Positions 28,201 to 38,035 of a stretch of 64,000 nucleotides of DNA are shown piece after piece. Origin of the DNA: Flavobacteriaceae bacterium (lineage in GTDB: Bacteria; Bacteroidota; Bacteroidia; Flavobacteriales; Weeksellaceae); assembly GCA_012522185.1 (NCBI GenBank), contig JAAYKY010000027.1, positions 16,511 to 80,510 on the forward strand, in the 5' to 3' direction. Numbering within the stretch: the first letter of the stretch is position 1; each line of letters begins with the position of its first letter. The notes beneath the pieces were generated by a model. It saw only the letters and a program-made list of their open reading frames with translations, ran no database searches and had not been told where the DNA came from. A program made the position numbers and the translations under genes.

Positions 28201-31200
28201 CGTAATAGTTATCGGTATAATCGCTACCCAGTCGGATGAATAATCGAGCTTCCTCATCCAAGGACTGATCGTTTACGTCCATCAAGTTTTCGGCATGGAC
28301 AAACATTTCCATTCGCTTGTATCGTCTCAAATCCAGATTTGAACTTTTATACACTGCTTTCGTCGGACTGTCCGTAGTCAACTTGGCTTTCAAAAGCATC
28401 GAAGCCTCATTCTGACTTTGATAACCGGTAGTTCCTTGCATTTCTTCACGTCGTACACCCGGAGGCAACATATACGGAGGTTGATTGGTAGAGTTTTCTT
28501 CCAATGTCACTTGTCCGATTTCTAAATTACTCAAGAAATCATCGGCAGTTGTACCCTCTTCATGACCAGGGATACCCGGAGTTGGATAAAGTGTTTTCGG
28601 ATATCTTCTCCAGTTACTTCTTACCAAATCCATCGTCGCAAACCTCAAAGTGGTCTCCTGATTAAATCCGCGCATCAAGACTCTCATGAAACGAGCGGAT
28701 GTTAAAACACTATTCGCAGCTGAAAGCTGATCGTCGGTTACCAAATCTGGAATACCGTCACCGTCAATGTCCACATCGAAATTATCCACCGGAATACGGA
28801 ACTGGTACCAAGTAACCGATCCGCTCTGACCATTTGGAAGTTCAATATCGGTTACTTCTTTCGTTGAAACGATGTATCCATTTGTATTGTTCATCAGATC
28901 CGCCTGGCTCATTTTTACGGTGTACTGGTTGTACATCTCCGTTTGATCTAAATTATAGTCTAAGTTAATGTCCTCGGCATCCGGCTGCATACTGTACGCA
29001 TGTAGCAAATCATCGGTAGAGTTATTACCTTGTGGCCCTTGGAAATATTTATATCGACCGGTAATGGATCCTGCATAATCGGATTGTGCCCATCGGTCAT
29101 CTAAATAAAATACGTAGTTATCGGAGGCCGGATCATTTTCTCCGGTAATTGGGTTGATATTTGAAGTCCCATAAAGCGCAGCTTCCTCTGCATCGTTCAG
29201 ACCATTGTATCCCAAATCCTGCTCTTTTCGAGCAGCTCCCTCGGTTTCATAGGCATAAATAATCGGATAATTATCCGGTTGTTTTCCCCAGTTGGTTTCA
29301 GTTACGGCTGCATCATTTCCGGAATGAGGCATTCCGTTTTCATACATCATTTCACCGTCTTTCAAAATATCTTCGGAAACGTTTCCTAATTGAATTAAAA
29401 GCTCACCGCTTCCTCCCACGCCATCGGCATAAGGATCCATCATCCAGAATTCAAGGTATTCAATATTGGAGTCAATGAAATTCGAAACCGAAATCGGACG
29501 CATTGCTCCTCCCCAATTTTGTGTGTCCGTCGCATTAGGATTTACGTTATAAGGCCCAGTGTACTGCGGATAGAACGTCATATCAAATGTACTGATGTAA
29601 GTAGCTGTTCCGGCCATCACATCTCTTTGGTCAAATAATTCACGAAGCTCAACCCTTCTCACGCGGTGTTGTGAAAGTTCCGCATCGCTGATTCCAGAAG
29701 GTGCGTTTCCTCCAATTCCATAGAATCTCGGATCGATGCTGTACCAAGACATCAACTTCCTTCCATTTCCATAGGACAAATCATCGTGGTTGGCTCCATT
29801 CGGGAAGAAAGGGTGCGTATTTCCGTTCAAACCTGCGGGTTTTCCAGGCACACTCGCCATCTTCCAAGACCCCACGTCCATCAGACTGATTCGGGATTGA
29901 GAATCTTCGAAATCATCAATGTAAGAATGACCACCGGCTGCACGGTTTTGTCCCGGCATCAAGTAAGCTCCTTCTGCACTAAAATTAATCTGGGAAACCT
30001 GATCGGTTTTAATCCCTGGGATTTTATTGGTAAGACGCGTCAAAAATTCAGACTCGCCTGTGTATTCGGTATGCAATCCAAAAATGGTATTGCTCACGGG
30101 TTCCGACCCGAATTGAACTTTTTGAGTAATCGGTCGCTCCTGATAATTCACAAGCGTTCCTCCCACAAGGAAATTATCGGAGAATCGATGGTCCACATTC
30201 AATCCCATGAAACGCTTTTTCTGCATATTGAACATGGATTGATTTTCAAGACTGATGTTAATCGGAACGCCTGAATTCTTTAGTTGTTCATTTATTATGG
30301 TTACTTGACCCAAAGCATAATCTACGGTATAGTCAATCCCTTCGGCGAGTTCCATTCCATTGGCAGTTACTTTTACAGACCCTTCCGGAACATTAAATGC
30401 TCCCAAAGGAATTCCACCGCTCACTTCACCTTTGTAATGCCCTGAAAGGCTATAGCGTTGCGCCAACTTTTCGGCCATAAGCGTATTGGGCAATTGACGA
30501 TAAAGCTCATTGAAAACATAAGGTGAATTCGGATTCCCTAAAACATCGGCAAGGTGTTCACCAAATGGCTCCACCGTTGTAAATATGATGGTTCCTTGCA
30601 TAGAGTTGACCGTGACACCCGGAATGAAGTCAAACAATCCGTCTCCATAATTCCCGTTACCACTCATCTGTAAATTTCCGTTTAAATTCAAACGGTCCAT
30701 ATTCATCACTTGCAATAAGGTCTGATCTTGAACCGGCGTATTGGGAAGATAATTAATCACACCGGAAGAATTGGGACTATTGTCTTTGAATTCGATGTTC
30801 ATCATGAAATCCTCAGGCGACATACTGAGTGCGTTGATCGAATAAATATTTTTCATCATCAAATCCCACATCGGAGAACCGGTGTTCACAGTTGTATTGG
30901 GTTTGATTAATTTGGCAATCATAAGTTGATTTTGCTCATCGGACATTTCCCCTACTTTGTAAATCACACCCGGTGTGCTGTTTCGAGTATATTGGAAAGA
31001 TACCGCCAAAAGATCTTCTCCGTCCACCAATGGTTGATTCAAAGAGATGTATCCTAAAGACGGATAAAAGGTATATTCGGATGGGTTTAACTTCCTAACG
31101 TTTTCGTTTACAAGGTAGTGCTCTCCTTCTTGATAAACATCGCCCCCAAACGAGAATCCATTCATCATGGAACGTGCGGCGCTCGCCTGTCGGATTCCAC

Positions 31201-32341
31201 TTCCCATTCCGGTTACTGTTCCATAAAGAGAACCACCTGTTCCATTATTAGGTGGGTTCGGCCCATTCTCCCCCAAATCTCGCAAAGCAAGAATACTTCG
31301 GCGTTGATCCTGATTGGCACCACCGTTATCAATTCTCCAAACTTCCATTCGGGTAATCACAATATCACTCGATATTTGGGGATAATTGGACAAGGCTTCG
31401 TCGTAATGATCTCGGAAATAATGTCCTAAAAAGAAGTGACGGTTGTAATCGTACTCCTCGGCAAACACTTTAAATTCCGTCAAAACTCCTCCGCCCTGAA
31501 CAGTAATATTCTTTGTTTCCGATCTTTGTTCCGAGAAAACCATGCTCACATCGGTTCGTCCAAAACGTAAATCTGTCCGGACTCCAAAGAGTGATTGAGC
31601 ACCCGTAATCAAGGATGTATTGAGAGGCATGGAGATATTTCCGACTTCAATGTTTTGAATGATGTCGTCTTCGCCTCCCTCTTTCATATTTCTCCACTGA
31701 AGCTTCATTTCGTTTTCAAATCCAAAACCTGCTTGTGTATCGTAGTTCGCTCTTAATTGAAGATTCTCTCCTACTTTCCCCAAAACACTCATCTGAATTC
31801 TTTGCTGAAGATCCACCGTCACGGTGTTTCGGTTTTGTGGAAGCAATTGAGGGTTATCAATTTTTTGAATAAACACCCCCAAATCAAGTTGAGCCGATCC
31901 TTGCGGAATCAGCTGAATTTCATTTCCTCCAAATATGCTTTCAAACGCACGGGATTTGATTCGCAAACTCGGAAGTATATTCCCTGTATCGCCCTCTTGA
32001 TCACCAAAGGCATTGGATCGATACATCTGATCGTAAGCTTGGGATTTTTCGCGGTAATACGCATCAATTTCACGATTGAGAATGATGTCAAGATAGTCCT
32101 GACTCGATAAATAAATGGGTTCGCCCACGATGATATCACCGATTTTTGGCCATAAAACATATTGGTCACGGACAGGATCATAGATAATATCATACTGGAT
32201 TTGATTATCTAAATACAAACCACCGCTTTGGTTGTTAAATGGATAAACTAATGTATCTGATTCTTCCGGCTCCTGTGCATTTGCAATTCCGATAATTATT
32301 AACAAAAAAATTATCGGAAACAAGCTTCTCATCCTACTCAT
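25283..32341 (-). CDS. sprA: Gliding motility / type IX secretion outer-membrane protein SprA
   Basis: Giant outer-membrane beta-barrel that forms the T9SS translocon in gliding and non-gliding Bacteroidota. It has about 2352 residues, in the SprA/Sov range. The ATG at 32341 is preferred over an in-frame TTG at 32362; a third choice is the ATG at 32332. The signal peptide is RSLFPIIFLLIIIGIANAQ. Stretches of alternating residues with many Asn, Tyr and Arg fit a barrel of many strands, and the protein ends in LSLTISFGN, an outer-membrane C-terminal strand. It is packed between ruvA and gcvH. It is the only core T9SS component in the window. Confidence 0.95.
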   Translation of the reverse strand: MSRMRSLFPIIFLLIIIGIANAQEPEESDTLVYPFNNQSGGLYLDNQIQYDIIYDPVRDQYVLWPKIGDIIVGEPIYLSSQDYLDIILNREIDAYYREKSQAYDQMYRSNAFGDQEGDTGNILPSLRIKSRAFESIFGGNEIQLIPQGSAQLDLGVFIQKIDNPQLLPQNRNTVTVDLQQRIQMSVLGKVGENLQLRANYDTQAGFGFENEMKLQWRNMKEGGEDDIIQNIEVGNISMPLNTSLITGAQSLFGVRTDLRFGRTDVSMVFSEQRSETKNITVQGGGVLTEFKVFAEEYDYNRHFFLGHYFRDHYDEALSNYPQISSDIVITRMEVWRIDNGGANQDQRRSILALRDLGENGPNPPNNGTGGSLYGTVTGMGSGIRQASAARSMMNGFSFGGDVYQEGEHYLVNENVRKLNPSEYTFYPSLGYISLNQPLVDGEDLLAVSFQYTRNSTPGVIYKVGEMSDEQNQLMIAKLIKPNTTVNTGSPMWDLMMKNIYSINALSMSPEDFMMNIEFKDNSPNSSGVINYLPNTPVQDQTLLQVMNMDRLNLNGNLQMSGNGNYGDGLFDFIPGVTVNSMQGTIIFTTVEPFGEHLADVLGNPNSPYVFNELYRQLPNTLMAEKLAQRYSLSGHYKGEVSGGIPLGAFNVPEGSVKVTANGMELAEGIDYTVDYALGQVTIINEQLKNSGVPINISLENQSMFNMQKKRFMGLNVDHRFSDNFLVGGTLVNYQERPITQKVQFGSEPVSNTIFGLHTEYTGESEFLTRLTNKIPGIKTDQVSQINFSAEGAYLMPGQNRAAGGHSYIDDFEDSQSRISLMDVGSWKMASVPGKPAGLNGNTHPFFPNGANHDDLSYGNGRKLMSWYSIDPRFYGIGGNAPSGISDAELSQHRVRRVELRELFDQRDVMAGTATYISTFDMTFYPQYTGPYNVNPNATDTQNWGGAMRPISVSNFIDSNIEYLEFWMMDPYADGVGGSGELLIQLGNVSEDILKDGEMMYENGMPHSGNDAAVTETNWGKQPDNYPIIYAYETEGAARKEQDLGYNGLNDAEEAALYGTSNINPITGENDPASDNYVFYLDDRWAQSDYAGSITGRYKYFQGPQGNNSTDDLLHAYSMQPDAEDINLDYNLDQTEMYNQYTVKMSQADLMNNTNGYIVSTKEVTDIELPNGQSGSVTWYQFRIPVDNFDVDIDGDGIPDLVTDDQLSAANSVLTSARFMRVLMRGFNQETTLRFATMDLVRSNWRRYPKTLYPTPGIPGHEEGTTADDFLSNLEIGQVTLEENSTNQPPYMLPPGVRREEMQGTTGYQSQNEASMLLKAKLTTDSPTKAVYKSSNLDLRRYKRMEMFVHAENLMDVNDQSLDEEARLFIRLGSDYTDNYYEYEIPLKYTPRSATTLNAIWPDENFIDIQTDYFVEAKKARDLDASANPLERFVFVPDENNPQKSIYVKGRPTLGAVTSVMIGLRSTSKFDKEVLVWVNELRLSEIDNEGGYAAMASLGFTLGDFAQVQLSGSISSAGFGAIDLGPSQRNQEDYKDYALNAQIKLDKFLPEKWGLEIPFNLTMSEQFADPKYNPLDSDVLFDEDPRKEELKDVVRTYAQQKSFTFSNIRKVKTNNKPARFYDVSNFALSFMYADMYNRDVYTAYNLTKNVKATLNYNYSFPAKYIRPLEDWRAVQDTARSAKYLKFLKEFNVNPLPTRFSFRTDIDRTYTERQYRDLNQFFGGTSSYLFPVAFSNNFLFSWQYNIGFDLTKSLRLDYTSSTRTLNDGAAFEYADKALIWNNLFKIGRPVNYDHQIQLNWKTPIHLFPYMSWANIELGVTNNYNWQARSTVYRNEGLGNIAQNASNFSMIGDFDMTKFYTEFRGYNQLDSIKRGRKREIDSLGRAYDGMSMRALRRINKSHQYKTKYRGKDYAWMVVSSIRRFQFNYNQTNGAVIPGILAEPNFFGFGKDGGPNAGFIYGTEFDIKRKFIESGNDWVTRSDQLLEPYVITRGTNFTASSIVEPFPNLRIDLNARRSTTFRSSEHAFNIKTYDNPNINTYLDRQETLNSSNISISTAFMSPDALYQTFLDNTQVISERLGMANGMAPLGDGYYDGFGLSNYDVLVPAFVSAVEGRNPHKTSLGHNRRIPLPNWSVTYSGLTNLPFIKRWFEVFEVSHNYLSSYTVNGIQSNPNYFMDPMGRDMDANFYSKNIYGTVNMIESFSPLIGVDMTFRNSLQLRAQYNRDRLMTMSLSNYTLTEDYGTEYVIGMGYVMRDLKFRMRYQGRNKTFTGDLNFRADLRLRDSETRIRRILDNDSQVTGGQQLLSIQFSADYDFSKNFNLRFFWDQMMTEYKISTAYPISTIRAGLSLTISFGN

Positions 32342-32365
32342 GTGTAAATAAAGCTGTTTCAAAAA

Positions 32366-32950
32366 CTATATTCTTTTAAGTACCTCTTTAACCAATACAT
32401 CTGCCTGTGAATCAGGAAAGTCTTTAGAAACAATCTCCAATACTTTTTCAGCTGTTTTAGTTGGTATTCCGAGGACATCTAATGCTGATAACGCTTCAAA
32501 TTTAGATTTATTTTTAGAATTATCGGAATTAATGTTAAAATTAAAAATGTCCCCGTCTAATTTATCTTTCAAATCAATGATAATCCGTTGTGCTGTTTTA
32601 GCCCCAATGCCCTTTACAGTCTGTAATTTCTTCACGTCGGCCGTCTCAATCGCCTCTTTAATTTCCTCAATTTCAAGAGAAGAGATCATCATCATGGCCG
32701 AAGCAGGACCAACGCCGTTCACTGAAATCAATTTCAAAAAGACTTCCCGCTCCTGTTTAGAGAAAAACCCATACAGAATATGGGCATCTGCACGTACAAT
32801 CAGATGAGTGAAAATTTTAATATTTTCTTCTTTCTCGAATTTCGAATAAGAATTCAAACTGATGTTTACATGGTAACCTACTCCATTGCATTCCACAATG
32901 GCATGCGTTGGGTATAATTCAGAAAGCTTTCCGTTTAGGTGTGTTATCAT
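32366..32950 (-). CDS. ruvA: Holliday junction helicase subunit RuvA
   Basis: DNA-binding subunit of the RuvAB branch-migration complex, 194 residues. The N-terminal OB fold is residues 1-65 ([20 protein letters not shown]). The two helix-hairpin-helix motifs are VNGVGPASAMMMI and VKGIGAKTAQRIIIDL. Domain III, which binds RuvB, is the C-terminal 50 residues. The start overlaps the maeB stop as ATGA (32947-32950). Confidence 0.97.
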   Translation of the reverse strand: MITHLNGKLSELYPTHAIVECNGVGYHVNISLNSYSKFEKEENIKIFTHLIVRADAHILYGFFSKQEREVFLKLISVNGVGPASAMMMISSLEIEEIKEAIETADVKKLQTVKGIGAKTAQRIIIDLKDKLDGDIFNFNINSDNSKNKSKFEALSALDVLGIPTKTAEKVLEIVSKDFPDSQADVLVKEVLKRI

Positions 32951-35223
32951 TTCATTCGTTGTTGAGCATCCAATACCGCAATCGTCGCCAAATTAACAAT
33001 CTCCTCAATCGTAGAGCGCATTTGAAGAATATGAACCGGTTTGTTCATACCCATTAAAATAGGCCCAATCACTTGAGAGTTGTCAATTCCTCGTACGATT
33101 TTATACGATAAATTTCCGGAGGCTAAGTTAGGAAAAATCAGCACATTGGCACGCTTCCCATTTAACTTCGAAAAAGGAAAGGTTTTGGTGATTAATTCTT
33201 CGTTCAGCGCAAAGTCCGGTTGGATCTCACCATCGACTACCATATCTGGATGCGACTTATGAAGAAGTGCAACCGCTTCGCTTACTTTTTTGGAAGTTTC
33301 GGTTCTCGCCGCAAAGTTCTCAAAAGAAAGCATCGCAACCCTTGGACGAATCCCAATTCCACGCACCACAATTTCTGTCATACGTGCAATTTTGGCCAAT
33401 TCTTTTGCTGTTGGATTGTCATTGATTGTGGTATCCGCAAAAAACAAAGGACCCTTTTTGGTCATTACCAACATCAGCCCTGCCACTTTTTTCACTCCGG
33501 GCGCTGGTCCGATTGTTTCCAAAACAGGTTTGAGTGAACTCGCATAACTGCGCGTACTACCTGTAAGAAAGGCATCGGCTTCTCCTGCTTCCACCATCAT
33601 GGAACCAAAATAATCGCGATTGGTCAGAAAACGCTTGGCATTGTACAAAGTCATTCCTTTTCGCTGACGTTTCGCCCACAATCTTTCCGCCAAACGATTG
33701 ACATGCTCCTCCGAATCAGGCGATTTCGGATCGATAATGGGAACATCCAATTGAATGTCAAATTCCTTTTTTAACTCTTCAACTTTTTCTTTATTTCCCA
33801 ATAAAATTGGCCTCGCAATCCCCTCGTCATGAACGATTTGTGCAGCTTTCAATACATTATACTCGGCCGCATTGCTAAACACAAGAGTTTTAGGATCCTG
33901 TTTCGCACGGTTTTGAAGCATACGAATCAGCTTTTGATCACTGCTCAAACGGTTGAGTAACTCTTCCTCATATACGTTCCAATTATTAATTGGCTTTTGA
34001 GCCACTCCAGAGTCCATTGCCGCTTTGGCTACCGCCATCGAAACTTTGGTAATCAAACGACCGTCAAATGGTTTAGGTATAATATAATCTCGTCCGAAAC
34101 TTAAATTCCCTGTTTTATAGGCCATCTGCACAATTTCCGGCACAGGCTCTTTTGCCAATTCTGCCAAAGCCTGAACGGCTGCAAGCTTCATTTCTTCATT
34201 GATTTTTGAAGCCTGAACATCCAAGGCTCCACGGAATATAAAGGGGAAACCTAAAACATTATTAACTTGATTGGGATAATCCGAGCGTCCAGTCGCCATA
34301 ATCACATCTGAACGGGTTTCCAACGCCAAATCATATTTGATTTCAGGATTGGGGTTGGCCATGGCAAAAACAATCGGATTTTCATTCATCGACCGCAACA
34401 TCTCTGGTGTAAGGACATCTGCTTTGGAAAGCCCGATGAAAACATCGGAACCCTTAATGGCTTCTTCCAAAGTATTTAAATCCGTATTTCGAACGAAAGG
34501 AATTTTCTCTTCGTTCAGTTGAGTTCGTTTATGATTGATGACCCCTTTGCTGTCACACATCAGGATTTTGTCCGGATCGGCGCCCAATGCTACGTATAAT
34601 TTGGTACAAGCAATCGCGGCGGCTCCGGCGCCATTGACCACAAAATAAGCCTCTTCGATTTTTTTCCCGGCAAGCTCCAAAGCATTGATAAGCGCAGCTG
34701 CTGAAATGATTGCCGTGCCATGCTGATCGTCGTGCATCACCGGAATATCCAATTCTTCTTTTAATCTTTTCTCGATTTCAAATGCCTCAGGTGCTTTGAT
34801 ATCTTCGAGATTGATCCCACCAAAAGTCGGAGAAATTGCTTTGACAGCCTGAATGAATTTCTCAGGGTCTTTTTCATTGATTTCAATGTCAAACACATCA
34901 ATGTCTGCAAAGATTTTAAACAAAAGCCCCTTTCCTTCCATCACAGGTTTGGAAGCCAAAGGTCCGATGTCACCAAGACCTAAAACCGCAGTTCCATTTG
35001 AAATGACAGCCACGAGATTTCCCTTGGCCGTATATCGATACGCATCATTTGGATTTTTCTCAATCGCAAGACAAGGCTCTGCTACTCCTGGCGAATAAGC
35101 AAGAGCAAGGTCACGCTGTGTGTCATGAGGTTTGGTCGGAACCACTTCAATTTTTCCTTTTCTTCCCGTTTCATGGTACCTTAGCGCATCCAATCGCAGT
35201 TTGTCGTCTTTTTCCGTTTTCAT
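32947..35223 (-). CDS. maeB: NADP-dependent malic enzyme with phosphotransacetylase-like domain
   Basis: Decarboxylates malate to pyruvate with NADP reduction; 758 residues, the length of the two-domain MaeB type. The malic domain (about 1-400) has [49 protein letters not shown] and the nucleotide-binding [15 protein letters not shown]. The C-terminal domain (about 430-758) resembles phosphate acetyltransferase but normally serves regulation rather than catalysis. First gene of the string that runs on through vanZ, coupled to ruvA by a 4-nt overlap. Confidence 0.96.
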   Translation of the reverse strand: MKTEKDDKLRLDALRYHETGRKGKIEVVPTKPHDTQRDLALAYSPGVAEPCLAIEKNPNDAYRYTAKGNLVAVISNGTAVLGLGDIGPLASKPVMEGKGLLFKIFADIDVFDIEINEKDPEKFIQAVKAISPTFGGINLEDIKAPEAFEIEKRLKEELDIPVMHDDQHGTAIISAAALINALELAGKKIEEAYFVVNGAGAAAIACTKLYVALGADPDKILMCDSKGVINHKRTQLNEEKIPFVRNTDLNTLEEAIKGSDVFIGLSKADVLTPEMLRSMNENPIVFAMANPNPEIKYDLALETRSDVIMATGRSDYPNQVNNVLGFPFIFRGALDVQASKINEEMKLAAVQALAELAKEPVPEIVQMAYKTGNLSFGRDYIIPKPFDGRLITKVSMAVAKAAMDSGVAQKPINNWNVYEEELLNRLSSDQKLIRMLQNRAKQDPKTLVFSNAAEYNVLKAAQIVHDEGIARPILLGNKEKVEELKKEFDIQLDVPIIDPKSPDSEEHVNRLAERLWAKRQRKGMTLYNAKRFLTNRDYFGSMMVEAGEADAFLTGSTRSYASSLKPVLETIGPAPGVKKVAGLMLVMTKKGPLFFADTTINDNPTAKELAKIARMTEIVVRGIGIRPRVAMLSFENFAARTETSKKVSEAVALLHKSHPDMVVDGEIQPDFALNEELITKTFPFSKLNGKRANVLIFPNLASGNLSYKIVRGIDNSQVIGPILMGMNKPVHILQMRSTIEEIVNLATIAVLDAQQRMK

Positions 35224-35301
35224 CTTTCTCTCTTAACTAAACAAGAGTGCAAAGGTCGGAAATCGCCGACAAAAAATCTAACTTTCGGAAAAGGAATTCA
35301 T

Positions 35302-35790
35302 TTAAACCTCAAAGGAAACTGGCAAAAATGCACATTCCACTTCAAAAGGGATGGAATCATCTGAGCCCTCCGTAAAGTCCTGAACTTCTCCTTTCCATTT
35401 CAGGCAAAGGTTTCCTGAAGCATCTTTGAAAAAGCTTAAATGATTGGAATCCGCCTCGAAGTCCTCGTCCATAAAACTGACATTGGTATAAAAAACCTCC
35501 TCCATATCGCCATCTTCGTCTTCCTGCTCCACATAACATAGCGGAATTTCGATGGATTTCCCCACTAGTTCGGAAGGAGATGAAAAAGGAACCGGAAAAT
35601 CATCAACAGATAAAATCACTTGTGCAAAATCATTTTGCAAGGAATCAGCTTCCACATGGTCAAGTTCGTCGGTCGAATGAATTTCAATAAGTAATTGGTG
35701 TTCTTTCCCAGAGTAAACTACTTTGCAGAAACATTTTTCTATGTAGTACGTAAAGGTTTCTTCCGGATGGAAGAATTTGATTGTTTTCAT
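35302..35790 (-). CDS. Hypothetical acidic protein
   Basis: A 162-residue, strongly acidic protein with no signal peptide or membrane segment. I do not recognise a domain. Many Asp/Glu pairs (EQEDEDGDMEEV near the middle) and aromatic residues suggest a small soluble beta-rich fold. The frame is plausible: ATG at 35788-35790, codon use like neighbours, and it fills the space between maeB and the next gene. It is not obviously linked to either neighbour. Confidence 0.7.
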   Translation of the reverse strand: MKTIKFFHPEETFTYYIEKCFCKVVYSGKEHQLLIEIHSTDELDHVEADSLQNDFAQVILSVDDFPVPFSSPSELVGKSIEIPLCYVEQEDEDGDMEEVFYTNVSFMDEDFEADSNHLSFFKDASGNLCLKWKGEVQDFTEGSDDSIPFEVECAFLPVSFEV

Positions 35791-35976
35791 TAGTTGTTAA
35801 AAATCAAACTTTCAGCGAATATAAAAAGAGTTTGGAAATTTTCAAACGGAAATGTTTTTTGATGTGTTTTTTCTGATTGCCACTTGAGGTTTTTTATGGA
35901 TTTGAAACTGAAAAACTTCTCCTCTCTATCACCTCACTCCCACACCCTTCGTTAATAGCGCGACAACGAGGCGACC

Positions 35977-36396
35977 CTAGTTCAATTGCTTTAAAAACTT
36001 GTTTGCACCCGTGTAGGTAACGTAACCTAATTTAATCAATTCCAAGTCTAAGGAGTTTGCGCTTTGGCAAGGAATATCGTTTACATTATCATTGACTTCA
36101 TCACATTCGTAAATAAGAGATCCATATATTTGGCTATTAGTTTGCTTGTCTATAAAGACATAAACCGTTTTCTTGTAAATTTTTTCTTTCACATATTTTA
36201 ATGCTTCATTTTTTTTTGTTTCGTTAGCACTGAGTTTGGTGTCGCTTAGAATTACACTATACTCTTTACCACTGTCATCCGTAACAATATAATGATTTGC
36301 CTCTATAATTTCAATTACCACGGCTTTTAAAATACCATCCTTTGATTGACCATTAATAAGTAGTAATAACGCAAACATTTTTATCATATAAAACAT
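35977..36396 (-). CDS. Secreted SNase-like (OB-fold) protein, catalytic residues not evident
   Basis: A 139-residue protein with an N-terminal hydrophobic stretch (MFYMIKMFALLLLIN) that could be a short signal. The order of elements resembles staphylococcal-nuclease-like domains: VVIEIIEANHYIVTDD (first strands), EALKYVKEKIYKKTVYVFID (helix and strand after the A-x-Y-L segment), YGSLIYE, and LDLELIKLGYVTYTG matching the usual 'N-x-x-L-V-x-x-G-x-A' helix. The Asp/Arg/Glu active-site residues of true nucleases are not found at the expected places, so a non-catalytic role is likely. No operon partner. Confidence 0.6.
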   Translation of the reverse strand: MFYMIKMFALLLLINGQSKDGILKAVVIEIIEANHYIVTDDSGKEYSVILSDTKLSANETKKNEALKYVKEKIYKKTVYVFIDKQTNSQIYGSLIYECDEVNDNVNDIPCQSANSLDLELIKLGYVTYTGANKFLKQLN

Positions 36397-36661
36397 AAAT
36401 CAGTTTTTTTTAAACCCATTCACTTGATCTGAGCCATTTATTTTTCTTTATACTCACCCGCTACCGCAGGATAGCATCTTGTGGGTAAAACTAATTGAAT
36501 TTTCAATAAAATTTCCTATAACAATTAGATTATCCACCATAATCAACTTCGTTATTATAAAAATATTTCCAAGGTTTAAATTTAAGAAATTTTAGATACC
36601 ACAGGATATGCTGATGTTAATTCTGCAGCGGTGGTGGATCAAACATGAAGTAGCCCCAAAC
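36397..36661. other. Intergenic region without gene
   Basis: AT-rich gap between the SNase-like gene and rpmA. I see no reading frame, repeat or RNA gene in it apart from the terminator listed next. Confidence 0.6.
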
Positions 36662-36691
36662 AAAAACAGCCTCCTTTTTAGGAAGCTGTTT
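36662..36691 (-). terminator. Terminator of the rplU-rpmA operon
   Basis: On the minus strand AAACAGCTTCC (36691-36681) pairs with GGAGGCTGTTT (36674-36664), an 11-bp stem with one G-T pair, followed by a T-run. It starts 23 bases after the rpmA stop. Confidence 0.88.
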
Positions 36692-36713
36692 ATTAAATTA
36701 TCAACTTAGAGAA

Positions 36714-36974
36714 TTACTCTGCAGTCGGCTGAATAGAAACGTAAGATCTGTTATTAGCTTTCTTACGAAAAACAACCGTCCCGTCAACAAGTGCAAACAA
36801 AGTGTGGTCTTTACCAATCCCCACTCCGTCACCCGGATGATGCTGTGTACCTCTTTGGCGAACTATGATATTTCCTGCAATTGCAGATTGCCCACCGAAG
36901 ATCTTCACTCCCAATCTTTTGGAATGCGATTCACGACCGTTCTTGGAACTACCAACTCCTTTCTTATGTGCCAT
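36714..36974 (-). CDS. rpmA: 50S ribosomal protein L27
   Basis: Large-subunit protein near the peptidyl-transferase centre, 86 residues. [24 protein letters not shown] is the standard L27 start without an N-terminal cleavable extension of the Firmicutes type. [20 protein letters not shown] is also typical. It is 25 bp downstream of rplU and ends at the terminator at 36662-36691. Confidence 0.98.
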   Translation of the reverse strand: MAHKKGVGSSKNGRESHSKRLGVKIFGGQSAIAGNIIVRQRGTQHHPGDGVGIGKDHTLFALVDGTVVFRKKANNRSYVSIQPTAE

Positions 36975-36999
36975 TTTAGTTTATTTTTCAGTTTATTAA

Positions 37000-37635
37000 T
37001 TAAGCAGTTTTCCCACCGTTAAGTTCGTCCTGCCAAGCTTTCAATTCATCAAATTTACCATCGGCAGCAAGCTCAGCTTGTTTTGCCCATGTTTCAGGAT
37101 CCAAATGCGCAAGGTTTTCTCCCGCTTCCAAAACCGCTTTGATTTCTTCAACCGATTTTTTGGCCAATTTTGCGAAAGTATCAATTCCTGCTGCTACCAA
37201 AGCTTCTGCCGCTTTCGGACCGATACCTTCAATCAATTTCAGGTCGTCTCCTTTTTTAGCCGCTTTTTTAGCAGGCGCTTTTTCTTCTTTTACTTCTTTG
37301 GTTTCTTTTTTGGTAGCTTTTGCTTTGCCACCACCAATCGAAACAATCTCAATCTTTGTGAACTGCTGACGGTGACCGTTTTTCTTTTTATAACCTTTTC
37401 TTCTTTTCTTTTTGAAAACGATTACTTTGTCACCTTTTACGTGTTCAACGATTTTCGCTACAACGGAAACTCCGTCTATAACCGGGGCGCCAACCTGTAC
37501 AGAACCATTGTCAGTAAGCAATACACGGTCGAAAGAAACTTCCGAACCTGCATCCCCTTGCAAACGGTTTACGTACAATTGCTGGTCTTGCTCAACTTTG
37601 TATTGAAGCCCTGCTATTTCTACAATTGCATACAT
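37000..37635 (-). CDS. rplU: 50S ribosomal protein L21 with C-terminal helix-hairpin-helix extension
   Basis: L21 normally has about 103 residues; this one has 211. Residues 1-105 are ordinary L21 (MYAIVEIAGLQYKVEQDQ, KKKNGHRQQFTKIEI). Then comes a Lys/Ala/Glu-rich linker (KATKKETKEVKEEKAPAKK) and a domain with LIEGIGPKAAEALVAAGI, a helix-hairpin-helix of the kind that binds nucleic acids, followed by SVEEIKAVLEAGE. Fused L21 proteins of this sort are known in Bacteroidota. The operon promoter upstream is well formed. Confidence 0.96.
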   Translation of the reverse strand: MYAIVEIAGLQYKVEQDQQLYVNRLQGDAGSEVSFDRVLLTDNGSVQVGAPVIDGVSVVAKIVEHVKGDKVIVFKKKRRKGYKKKNGHRQQFTKIEIVSIGGGKAKATKKETKEVKEEKAPAKKAAKKGDDLKLIEGIGPKAAEALVAAGIDTFAKLAKKSVEEIKAVLEAGENLAHLDPETWAKQAELAADGKFDELKAWQDELNGGKTA

Positions 37636-37667
37636 TAGTTATACTTTTTAATTAAATTTTCGGACGG

Positions 37668-37697
37668 CAAAGATAGAAATTTATCTTTTATCCGCAA
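37668..37697 (-). promoter_or_regulatory. Bacteroidota-type promoter of rplU-rpmA
   Basis: On the minus strand TTG (37697-37695) and TATCTTTG (37675-37668) are separated by 19 bases, matching the TTTG/TAnnTTTG pattern of the primary sigma factor in this phylum. It lies 33 bases upstream of the rplU start codon. Confidence 0.75.
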
Positions 37698-38035
37698 TAC
37701 TTTATTCTAATTATTTTATATTCTTTAGTCTCCTCTATTTTAAAGCTTTAGAATCGAGATTTAAAATCAGAAAACCTTGACAAAACCAATCAAGATCACA
37801 CTCATCCGAGATGTCCTCTGAAATTCCCTAAATAATTTCATTTAAAAAAACATACGAAAACGTTTGAAATGCTATAAAATCTTCAAAATTTCCCTCATTA
37901 CGTTAATGAATTATTATAAATTCAAACTATTTAAAACGATTATAAATTAGAGATTTTAAATGAAAAACTTGAAATAAAACCCTGTTTGGCTTTTCTTACC
38001 ATGAATAGTTCGTAAATTTACACGCTGATTTTTTA
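37698..38035. other. Divergent intergenic region between rplU and nuoA
   Basis: Very AT-rich, no gene. A possible nuo -7 box is TAAATTTA at 38013-38020, with TTTG at 37985-37988, but the 24-base spacing is longer than usual, so the nuo promoter is uncertain. Confidence 0.4.

Noticed and set aside
32342..32362. TTG start for sprA at 32362
   Set aside because: Seven residues ahead of a good ATG and signal peptide; a TTG only three bases after the ruvA stop is less likely than the ATG at 32341 or 32332.
38013..38020. Firm promoter for the nuo operon
   Set aside because: TAAATTTA lacks the final G and the upstream TTTG is 24 bases away, longer than the usual 19-21, so it is only noted as possible.
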